Positions 46,534 through 55,802 of a stretch of 64,000 nt of DNA are shown one piece after another. Within the stretch, counting starts at the first letter, position 1, and each line of letters starts with the position of its first letter. Made by a program: the position numbers and the translations under genes. The stretch is from Strigamia acuminata (Eukaryota; Arthropoda; Chilopoda; Geophilomorpha; Linotaeniidae): positions 3,782,001 through 3,846,000 of the forward strand of contig OX442316.1 in assembly GCA_949358305.1 (NCBI GenBank), given 5' to 3'. The notes below the pieces were generated by a model. It was given only the letters and a program-made list of their open reading frames with translations, ran no database searches and had not been told where the DNA came from.

Positions 46534-48197
46534 TTATTATTTATTAGCATTTTAATTCATTGATTGTTTCATTATGCTGTTCATTCATTTCGGTGTGGAA
46601 AATAAAATAAAACAAAAGGGATTTGAAAGAAATTTATTCATTTGTTTGTTTCATTTTTTCTACTGCACTGCCATGTTTCATGAATGCTCATGTTAATAAT
46701 ACTTCCCATTGAGTATTGTCCTGTTCGTAGACGCTTTGTCCTTGTTTGTGCTTCGAAAGAAACTCGCTGAGTGTCGCCACCGACCAAAGGTGATTTTATA
46801 CCATGCGAGTGCGAGCCCCATGGACACTGTTGCAGTTTGTTCGATTGTATGAGAGTTTTGATACATTAAAACAACCCAATGAAATGAAATTTTACAACGT
46901 GAACAGGGTGTTCATCACTGTCAACATCAAGTACTGGGTTCTTTAAAATATGAAATAAAACTATAAAAGTGAGCGACAATCTGAGCCCTCTGACGGTCGC
47001 AAATACAATTTAATCATTTGTTTGAGTTTGAGTTAAAGTCAACTAGAACAAGAAACCAAATATTGTACAAAATATAAGCATGTCCCATCCATGACCGACC
47101 GAAAAACAGAATGTTTGAGAAACTCGAGTAATCACACAATCCGTTTATGGACGATAAATCGGTATCGCTAGGAAATTTGAACTGTAATAGAAGCAAATGT
47201 TGTACAATAAATACTGGTATCCTACATTCACAATAATATTTTTCCCATTGAAAATAATTTTACAATCTTAAACACTTTTCGTCACTGTTTAATAAAACCA
47301 AAGGAATAAGCATCATATTTGTCGAATTAGAAATTTCACAATTCAAGATTATTAAAGTGAAAAACCAAACATTAAATTTCAATTTCAACTTAAAACCATC
47401 TCCTTCACCAAGCCATGCTCGTAATCGTAAATGTACTTTCTCAGTTTTACTCATTTTTATTAGATTCTTTCGGTTTGTGAGTGATTTGTGAAAAATTTTG
47501 TCAAAATCGGCCAAATGTTTTTTTAATCGATGAAAAATGACTTAATAAAATTGATTCACGGTGTCGGAATTTGCACATCTGGCACCGTTGCAGACATGTA
47601 GGCTAAGAAAAGAGTTTTCTGACGACTTTTTCTCTTCAAAAACTCAGTTTTCTGTCCATATCTCTGCAACGGTGGCAGGTAGACCTATAAATGTTAGAAT
47701 TAATCGATTTTTTTAGCTCATTTTACTTGTACATATATTCAGCACGTTTCCGGCACTTTTTTATTATTGGCCGTATTTTGGTCATTTCTCCCAAAGGTTG
47801 CGTTTTTGCCAAAATCGACCAAAATTAAAAAAGTGCTAAAAACGTGCTGATTAGACGTAAAATGAGCTAAAAAAATCGATTAATTATCACATTTGTAGGT
47901 TTATCTGCCACCCTTGGCAGCGATATTGTCACCTATGAAATGAAAATCACGTGACATGATGATAAAAATAAAAAAAGAAGCAAAAACTTAAAATCAAATT
48001 TTTTTATCCCAAAATAAAATGGGGTCACAGAATTCCTGATTTCATACGCACGAAATGAAAAATGATTTTTACCATATCGCGAGAAGTGCGCAGAAAATAG
48101 ACGAGCAGCTGTGCAGCCGAGCCAACCTCATCTTCATCCTCGTCCGCAGCCTCAGTCGCCCGCTTGCCAGCCACAATCACAATCTCGTCGGATCACA
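46534..48197. other. Intergenic and troponin C 5' region
   Basis: 46.6-47.5 kb shows nothing I recognise. 47.66-47.94 kb is a foldback repeat. The stretch before 48197 carries GC-rich, CAG/CCA-containing sequence that is likely the 5' UTR exon of troponin C. Confidence 0.45.
47660..47940. repeat. Foldback repeat upstream of troponin C
   Basis: The left arm (GCAACGGTGGCAGGTAGACC, AATCGATTTTTTTAGCTCAT, TCAGCACGTTT) is mirrored on the right (ACGTGCTGAT, ATGAGCTAAAAAAATCGATT, GGTTTATCTGCCACC). Arms of about 110 bp. Confidence 0.7.
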
Positions 48198-48999
48198 ATG
48201 GTGAAATATCTAACACTCCATTCCCCAGCTTGTCACTCTCAATTTCTCTCAATTACAGGTGGAAGAATTAACCAAGGAACAATCCGCCAGTAAGTTAACT
48301 CCCAAAAAATACCAAATACCGTAAAAGGTCGCGCTTAAAGTCTTATTAATAGCGCGCATTATGAATGTTGACCGAAAAATGTGGCACAAATCTCGATTTT
48401 CTTCAAACGAAATTCACAAATTGTTTCTGGCTTAATTTTATCACATTTTTTCAAGTGTTGCGCAAGGCATTCGACATGTTCGACAAGGATAAGAAAGGGG
48501 TCATCCACACCAGCAAAGTGGCGATGATATTAAGATCTATGGGTCAGACGTTTGAGGAAAGGGATTTAAAGGATCTGATCGACGAGATTGATTCTGACGG
48601 TGAAATGCGTGGTTGTTTGATCATCTTGTTCGCTCTGTTCATCCATTTTATTTCGCTTAGGAAGTGGCGAGTTGGAATTCGACGAGTTTCAGCAATTAGC
48701 CGCCAGGTTCGTGGTGGAAGAGGACTCGGAAGCGATGCAGGAGGAGTTGCGCGGTGCTTTTAGGATGTACGATAAGGAAGGCAACGGATACATCAATGTG
48801 TCGGATTTGAGAGAAATTCTACGAGCTCTTGACGATAAATTGACGGAAGACGAGTTGGATGAAATGATTACTGAGATCGATACTGACGGCAGTGGCACTG
48901 TCGATTTCGATGGTGAGATACACAATCACATACACATAATTGAGCTTTATTTTATTTTTTTTTATTCTAGAATTTATGGAAATGATGACAGGCGATTAA
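48198..48999 (+). CDS. Troponin C, muscle calcium sensor
   Basis: Calcium-binding subunit of the thin-filament troponin complex. Exons 48198-48200 (just the ATG), 48259-48289, 48456-48599, 48661-48912 and 48971-48999 join to 152 aa with four EF hands. Loop I ([12 protein letters not shown]) ends in Lys and loop III ([12 protein letters not shown]) ends in Asp, so both look weak. Loop II ([12 protein letters not shown]) and loop IV ([12 protein letters not shown]) are canonical, the pattern of arthropod troponin C with sites II and IV active. The C-terminus [10 protein letters not shown] is the arthropod signature. The start was chosen because the ATG ends the first exon directly before GTG-GAA-GAA-TTA, giving [11 protein letters not shown], an arrangement typical of calmodulin-family genes. 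The upstream exon is 5' UTR. Poly(A) signal near 49229. Confidence 0.93.
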
Positions 49000-49696
49000 G
49001 ATACTGTCATTAGATGAATTGGATTCATAGTTCTGACAGTTTGTCGCGACTTACGACGTCATGGCTACTCGTAGATCGTATGCTGTAGATCGATGATGGG
49101 ATATTTGTATTTTGTAGATATTGAAATTAAATGTTTTTCGTTGTTTTTCGTTGTTTCGCGCAAAGTTTTCATTTCCTCCGATTGCATAGTTTTCTTTTAG
49201 ATCCTCGCAATTTCTTGTATTTAACCTTAATAAACATTTATTTAATTTAAACCTACCTTAGTTGTACTTTTTCACCCTAGACACATGTAACAGCCAATTT
49301 TACTTTAATAAATTTAATAAATTAATAAATTTTACTTTAATAAAGACTTTGATTTAAATCATTGGAGTCATTCTTTAGCTGATCGTGTTACGGGTTAAAC
49401 CCTTTAGCAATATTTTAAACAATTAAAAACGAAATGATAATAAATATAAACCGTTAATGATTTGAGCAAATCCTGTCTACTGATTTAATTTTCAATTGCT
49501 TGAAAAGATTATAAACGATTAAAAAATGAAACGATCAATAAAATGAATAAAATCCTGCGTAGAATGCTTCTGTAAGGAATGTAGCTATTGTTTAGGAATG
49601 CAATAAAATAGAGTGAACATTATTTACAAATATACAGGATAAGCTAAATATAGTCTGCATCCAAGCATTCGCTTCAAACAACAAGAGCATTAGAAA
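49000..49696. other. Troponin C 3' UTR and promoter of secreted gene A
   Basis: After the troponin C poly(A) signal, the stretch from about 49360 to 49696 is duplicated upstream of secreted gene B (53.34-53.65 kb), including the block described at 49575-49640. Confidence 0.6.
49575..49696 (+). promoter_or_regulatory. Conserved proximal block of the eight-Cys family, gene A
   Basis: Contains GTAGCTATTGTTTAGGAATG, CAATAAAATAGAGTGAACAT and ATACAGGATAAGC just before the ATG. Nearly identical upstream of gene B (53525-53646); the core GCTATTGTTTGGAAAGCAAT..ATACAGGATA is also upstream of the more distant gene C on the minus strand (about 63770-63820). Confidence 0.55.
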
Positions 49697-50821
49697 ATGA
49701 AGTCAACTCTGACGAAATGTTTGACGTTGGCATTGACTTTTGCCTATTGTTATTGCAAATACCAGAAACCGACACAACCTCCAGCCCCAGTCCCCATCCA
49801 GCAAAGCAACCTTGCAGATTTGCAAGCTAATTGGAAATACGTAGAATCCTGTGACTTAGGGGCAAATTTTTGTGAAAAAATATTCACCATGCAGTTTGAT
49901 TATGATGATAATACGAAGGAAGAAATAGCAATAAACAACATGAAGTGGATCGACTTTTATCCCAACTGCGTCAAGAACTACGTCAAGTCAGATGAAGCCC
50001 GCAAGTTTTGCCGTACGTTTAATTTGCTTTTTAAATTAAATAACCTATTATACTCAAACCACTACATGTGGGTGTGGGGTCGATATAATTAAATATAGAC
50101 AGTAGCTGCATTCAAAGACTCAAAAACTCGTTTCGTGTCTGTACGTGTGACGTCATTCCCATTGAATAACATGGGAATGACGTCACATATTCAGACACGA
50201 AACGAGTTTTAGAGGCGTTTTTAAATTTTTGAATGCAGCTACTGTGTGAATGCAAATAGTGGAAAAGTAGATCCGTTTATTGGGACTCTTACCTTAGGTA
50301 AACCTTGACATTAAAGCAGACATCTGAATTCTATGAATTAGACGTTCGACTTGTTTTATAAATAAAGAACATCAGTCATTCGAACTAATTTGCCTACTTG
50401 GTTGGTTACTTGGTTCGCTCATCCCCTGAGCCACGTAGCAATATTCTAAATTCACAACCATTTGTAAATACAAATGTTCTCTTAATAAACAGATAAAGAA
50501 ATAAATACGGAGTACTTGTATTTAGAATTTTGCACAATTGTTTATCTCAATACACATACTAAATAGGAATACAACAAGTTGAAATTGATTGAACATCCCG
50601 TTGCTAAACCAGCGATGCTAAAATGAATGTAACTTACTTTAACATACAATCCATTGTTTATTACAGGTACGAAATGGGAACTGCAGAATAATGTTTGCAA
50701 ATATTTGAAATGCTGGAAGAGAAGGATAGTTGAAGCGCAGAGACTGCAATGGACCTACCATAATGTATCAACGTCACATCATGGATATGCATTTGGACAA
50801 TGCAGATGTTATCCTGAATAA
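49697..50821 (+). CDS. Secreted eight-cysteine protein, paralogue A
   Basis: Exons 49697-50012 and 50667-50821, joined at a phase-1 intron directly after the fourth Cys; 156 aa. The N-terminal 20 residues (MKSTLTKCLTLALTFAYCYC) form a signal peptide. The mature part has eight cysteines spaced ESC, NFC, YPNC, KFC, VCKYLKC, QCRC, which would allow four disulfides. Shared anchors with paralogues B and C are DLQANW, W(I)DFYPxC and the C-terminal CxC. A Pro-rich spacer (PTQPPAPVPIQQS) occurs only in A. I do not recognise the family; a role as a secreted defence, venom/salivary or signalling peptide cannot be decided from sequence. The intron contains a palindromic MITE at 50100-50244. Confidence 0.75.
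50100..50244. mobile_element. Palindromic MITE in intron of secreted gene A
   Basis: Ends CAGTAGCTGCATTCAAA mirrored as TTTGAATGCAGCTACTG-like sequence; inner arms AAACTCGTTTCGTGTCTG and TGACGTCATTCCCAT around a short loop. Confidence 0.8.
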
Positions 50822-51306
50822 TTAAACCCTGTCCAAATGAAATATTCTGATCCAAATAAGCATAATCAATTAAAACATTAAGGGATTCTGGATAAATATT
50901 TGTATTCTTCATTTTATTCATAAAATAAAATAAAATACCGGTAAACGATTTTTGGGGCAAACTAAATATAACCCTTGGTGTAATTATTTCATAAATGCCA
51001 AATGGCTTTTTCACTATTCAATAGACATAAAATTGGAATCAAAGCAAAAATTATTGATAAATCGATATCCAGTGTTGTGATGGGTCAGGGTTTTGCCAGC
51101 CGTAAAATACTTTAGCCTCTTCTGTTTTAGCCTCATTTCCTACTTTTTTTTGTTTTGTATGTTGGATAATATTGTGCCAGCCTCGGTCAATGCCAGCCGA
51201 CTATTTGCCAGCCTTTTACTTTTCAGCCTTTTTTAATATTTTAAAATACAGTATAATAAGTTAATTAATGAAATGATTATTTAATATTTGCCTGAACTTT
51301 AATTTC

Positions 51307-51481
51307 TAGCCCTTTATTATTCTAGCCCTTTATTATTCTAGCCCTTTATTACTCTAGCCCTTTATTATTCTAGCCCTTTATTATTCTAGCCCTTTATTAT
51401 TCTAGCCCTTTATTATTCTAGCCCTTTATTATTCTAGCCCTTTATTATTCTAGCCCTTTATTATTCTAGCCCTTTATTATT
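51307..51481. repeat. 16-bp tandem array, about 11 units
   Basis: Units TAGCCCTTTATTATTC, nearly identical, inside the left subterminal region of the RING-bearing transposon. Confidence 0.95.
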
Positions 51482-51540
51482 AAATGAAGTAATTAATTTT
51501 AATTTGCCAGCCCTAACATTTTCAGCCCTTTTTCCCCTTA

Positions 51541-51933
51541 CTAAAACATTTTATACATATTACTAATGGGTTGTCTGCAAGACAAGCAGTACGGCTCCAC
51601 CTTATCGCTGAGGAAGTTTCGCACACATGCGGAGCAGGATCTGTGTCTACATGGCACCAACAAAATGGTCAGCATGTTAGTCAGGCAAATTGAACATTGG
51701 TTGGATTTATGTTCCGATTCTTCCACTTCCGCACCCCGTAAAATCTCCCGCAAGTTATAACGATGCTGCACCTGCTCCTCAGTCTGGTGTTTCCATGCAT
51801 TGCGCGCATTGAACGCATCTACAACCTCTGCCATTAAAGTCGCATCACTGTCGTCACTCTCCAGGGCAGCTCTCTTTTCGACTAGATCGGCCTTCAGTAT
51901 TGCGAAGACGGCAGAATCCTCGGGATAACGCAT
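51541..51933 (-). CDS. RING-finger protein encoded in a transposon
   Basis: Intronless frame of 130 aa. The C-terminal C3HC4 RING is complete: CSIC, then PCRHRSCSAC, then CLSC, matching C-x2-C / C-x-H-x2-C-x2-C / C-x2-C, so E3 ubiquitin-ligase-type activity is plausible. The N-terminal part is helical and charged (ADLVEKRAALESDD; EQVQHRYNLREILRG). Immediately upstream, in a different frame (51943-52131, -), lies a basic stretch with an AT-hook-like LGRPPGSRNR and many Arg/Pro. A frameshift or intron may separate it from the RING part, so the ancestral protein may have been longer. It lies wholly inside the transposon at 51082-52368. RINGs with this short, C-terminal layout occur in IAP-like proteins, but no BIR domain is present. 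Confidence 0.55.
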   Translation of the reverse strand: MRYPEDSAVFAILKADLVEKRAALESDDSDATLMAEVVDAFNARNAWKHQTEEQVQHRYNLREILRGAEVEESEHKSNQCSICLTNMLTILLVPCRHRSCSACVRNFLSDKVEPYCLSCRQPISNMYKMF

Positions 51934-52376
51934 ATAATGGCGTTATGTTCGTGGACGTCTTGCAGGTGGCTGTAACTCTACATCCTCATCAACGTCTGTG
52001 CGTGTTCTTCTGGTACAAGGCGTCCGTGCTGGTCTGGGCTGATCTGGTCTGATGCGATTTCTGCTGCCTGGAGGCCGCCCTAACGTTAAGGCGATAATGC
52101 GACGTTCGTGCGATGTTTGTGGCGTGTTCAAAAGAGGCTAGAATATAATGGGCCGGCAAATATAAGGCTGGCAAATTAAAGGGCCAGCAAATATAAGGCT
52201 GGCAAACTAAAGGGCCAGTAACTGTAAAGCTGGCAAACAAATATTTTATGACTACTTTTTATTATTATTAATATTAAAAAAGGCCAAACACAAAGAGGCT
52301 GGATTAGAAGTTAGGAAATACAAAGATCGAAGAGGCTAGAAGTTATAAGGCTGGCAATGTTGTGCACCGTTGTGAT

Positions 52377-53646
52377 CTGGGTAATTTCACAATTCAGATG
52401 CTAAATTAATAGACTTACTTGTTAGTCCTCAAACAAATACTAATTAATGGTGTCTAAAGGTAAAAAAAAAATACAAAGTAAGTAAAATAACACAGAATAT
52501 TTTATTCGGATCAAATATACAAATAATTAATGATTAGAATGATAAGCTAAACTAATAATGCATAATAACGCTAACGCATAAATATTTAAAATGGCTTGGT
52601 GGGTTGTTTGGTCGTATTAAAAAAATTTGATATAACGAACTTTCATTATAACGAATCGATATTTCGGGTTCCTTGCTATTTGTTAGATTACAATGACAAT
52701 GAGGCTCACCTGTATCCTCAACAGTCACAAAACATTTTTTTATTTAAAGAACAGCTGGACCGGTCATTTTGACCGGCACAGCTGTTTAAAACACAAAAGT
52801 CGTTAAAATTTTCACTTTTCTTGACAAAAGTCGTTGAAATTTGTACGTTTCTTGACAAAAGTCGTTGAAATTTTCACTTTCCTTGATAAAAATCATTGAA
52901 TTTTCCACTTTCCATGATAAAAATTATTGAATTTTTCACTTTCCTTGATAAAAATCATTAAATTTTATACATCCTATACAGAAAATTATTAGTTAAATAA
53001 TAAATAAAAAAAATTACCACACAAGCCTAATGACAAGCCTAATGACAAGCCAAATGAAAATTAGCTAAGAGAAATTAAAGAATATATGAGAGGAAACACA
53101 GGTAAAAACATCAAATAGACCGGTGCAAGCCCAGTCGATCATAATCGATAACAAGGCTAAATCAGGATGGGAAATAAATAAATAAATAAATAAATACAAA
53201 GTAAGGTTTAATTAGAAAGAACACAAATGATAAAAAAAATTTAAACAATACAAAAGAAATGATGGAAACGAGGAAAAAGCGCGTTTGTTTTAAACTCAAA
53301 CAATACGCGTGACAACTTTTTTATTTCAATCCTTGGAGTCATTCTTTAGCTAATCTTCAACCACAAAACAATATTTCAAACAATTGATAATGAAATGATA
53401 ATAATAAATATAAACCGTTAATGATTTGAGCAAATCCTGTCTGTTGATTTAATTTTCAATTGTTTGAAATGGTTATAAACGATTAAAAAGATAAAATGAT
53501 CATTAAAATTAATAAAATCCTGTAAGGAATGTAACTATTGTTTAGGAATGCAATAAAATAGAGTGAACATTATTTACAAATATACAGGATAAGCTAAATA
53601 TAGTCTATATCGAAGCATTCGCTTCAATCAACAACAGCATCAGAAA
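52377..53646. other. Minisatellite and duplicated upstream region of gene B
   Basis: 52.6-52.7 kb resembles the CGTTATAACGAA element family; 52.79-52.98 kb is a 31-bp minisatellite; 53.34-53.65 kb is homologous to the region upstream of secreted gene A. Confidence 0.6.
52795..52975. repeat. 31-bp minisatellite, about six units
   Basis: Units GTCGTTGAAATTTTCACTTT plus CCTTGATAAAA, 31-bp period, diverging rightwards. Confidence 0.8.
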
Positions 53647-54368
53647 ATGAAGTCAACTTTGATCAAGTGTTTGGCGTTGGCTTTGGCTTTTGTCTATTGT
53701 TATTGCGGCAACAAGCACGTCATGCAGGAAAGCAAAATTGAAGATTTGAAAGCGAATTGGTCATTCGTAGAAACCTGTGACATAGCGGGAACTATGTGTG
53801 ATGCTCTTTTCAACGAGGGCTATTTTTATACTGATCTAACGGAGGCAGAAAAAGCACATAACAATGCAAAGTGGATCGACTTTTATCCCAAATGCCTACA
53901 CGATTACACGACACCAGAAGCTCGCAGGTTTTGCCGTACGTTTAATTTGTTCTTTAATTTAATTTACCTGTTTTGCTTGAATTTTTGGTCTCAAAAATGA
54001 ATTTTTGGTCTCATAAATGAATTTTTGGTCTCAAAAATGAATTTTTGATTTCTCAAAAATGAATTTTTGGTCTCCAAAAAGAAATCTCTCTTTCTACCTC
54101 TCAATGTCTCATAGTTCAATTCGTGAATAAATCACTCAATAACGCCGTCTGGTGTTAAAATATGTAAACTTTGATCTAATACGCGCACAGTAACGCCCGA
54201 TTCTTTATTACAGGTTCGAAAGAACATCTGGGGAAAAATGTTTGCAAATATTTGAGATGTTGGAAGAGGAGGAGGATTGAACAGAGACTGCAATGGTCCT
54301 ACATAAATATATCATCCTCACATCATGGATTTCTATATGGAGAATGCAAATGTTATCCTTCCAAATAA
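53647..54368 (+). CDS. Secreted eight-cysteine protein, paralogue B
   Basis: Exons 53647-53935 and 54214-54368, 147 aa, with the intron at the same phase-1 site as paralogue A. The signal peptide MKSTLIKCLALALAFVYCYC is almost that of A. Eight cysteines keep the pattern ETC, TMC, YPKC, RFC, VCKYLRC, ECKC. WIDFYPKC and CWKRRR.EQRLQWSY also match A closely, so A and B are a recent duplication of gene plus about 300 bp of promoter. It lacks A's Pro-rich spacer. The intron starts with a tandem array of GAATTTTTGGTCTCAAAAAT units (53990-54075). AATAAA overlaps the stop codon. Confidence 0.75.
53985..54080. repeat. About 20-bp tandem array in intron of gene B
   Basis: About five units of ATGAATTTTTGGTCTCAAAA beginning about 50 bp after the exon 1 donor; absent from the intron of paralogue A. 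Confidence 0.8.
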
Positions 54369-55802
54369 AATATTTTGTTATCCAAATAAGCATACCGGTA
54401 ATCAATTAAAATATTAAGGGATGCTTGATAAATATTTGTATTCTTCATTTGATTCATAAAATAAAATACCGGTAAACGGTTTTCGGGACAAACTAAATAT
54501 TAGTTAGCTTTTTGTTCCCCGAAAGGCAATTTAATTAACACACAACATACATAAATAACAAACCAAAAAGAAAATTTAAAAAATGCACACTATTATTTCT
54601 AATTTTTTCTTGTTTCTAAGCCCAAACCACTCAGAATACGTTCCCTCCCTCTTAGCAACCCGTGGGTCGCAAAGAGCGGTCATCAATGCGAAGTTTGACC
54701 AATAAATTGGCAAACAAGGCGGCTTCACGCTCAAGAAGAAACGTTTTTTCTCGTCCTCATGGTTTCGGGTGTTCCAACTTTTAGTCAGAAGATCGTGAGA
54801 TGCATACTATAGAAATGATCCTGTGAAGTATGATCTTAGTTTTGTTAGATATTTTCAAAACGGGCGACCCACAGAACTGGAGACAACTGAGATGGTGCGT
54901 GAGTGAATTAGATTGCTTATTAATTCAAATTTCAAGTTATTCCACCAACCATTGTGTTTAAACACGAATACAAATGCGGGTAATTATAATCATTTGATTA
55001 AAAAATTGATTAATAACGACTTACATTATTTAGATGAGATATACGATGATATCTGAAAATTGAAATGGCCGCCATTTTCAAACTACATGCCTTGACCTCG
55101 AACTTGACATATTCCTGGTTAGAAAAATGGCCACCAGGTTAGAATATCTTGCGAAAAACAGTGAGAATGATTTCCAAAATCTGTAAGAAATAGAAAATAG
55201 AAAATAAAATAAACAAATAAATAAATAAATAAATAAATCAGACATGTTGATATTAAAGAGAAAAAACCTTTTTTTCTTGGAACCGCTCGGTGAAACTTGC
55301 TTCTTGTTATCTTATCGCTGGGAACAGGATACCGTTCTATTTACTTTTTTAGGTGTAAAGTACAACCCCATTGCCTTGTAGATACTCAACAAAGCTTTTA
55401 TTTTTTCTGGCGGTTTGGAAATTTCATATGGCCTCTCTAGAGGACGACACTGCTTTTTCAGTTTCGTCATCCAGATCGGAAACAGGAAACGAAAGTAATG
55501 CTTTAACAGATCTGACTTGTGAGTAAAACAAACTTACCACAAGATAATTTAAAAGTTTACCTCGGCTGAGTAATGTAAATATCAACTGCATTTTGTCCTC
55601 CATCATCAGGCTCGAATTTTATCTAACGTTGTTTTAGTGTCGTGTGATACAAGTTTGTATCCGTGCGCGCATCGCGAGTGTGTTTTTTTAAAGTAAATTT
55701 TTCTTTTGTTTCTCACTTAAAGCCCTTCCCCGACCATAAAACAAATCTTCGTTAATTATCTCTTACAATTTCACAAATTTTACGTTCTATTTCTCTAGCA
55801 TT
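54369..55802. other. Intergenic, no gene seen
   Basis: AT-rich, with a short AAAT/AAATA run near 55.21-55.24 kb. The last 200 bp probably contain the 5' UTR exon and promoter of the next gene; an acceptor (TTTCTCTAG) lies 7 bp before its ATG. Confidence 0.4.

Larger units (their letters stand above)
51082..52368. mobile_element. DNA transposon with 8-bp duplication carrying a RING ORF
   Basis: Flanked by perfect GTTGTGAT at 51074-51081 and 52369-52376. Ends GGGTCAGGGTTTTGCCAGCC and, inverted, GGTGCACAACATTGCCAGCC share the inner half. Many AGCC/GCCAGCC motifs fill both subterminal zones, possibly transposase-binding sites, including a 16-bp tandem array on the left. No transposase found; the only coding sequence is the minus-strand RING ORF. 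Superfamily not assigned. Confidence 0.72.
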
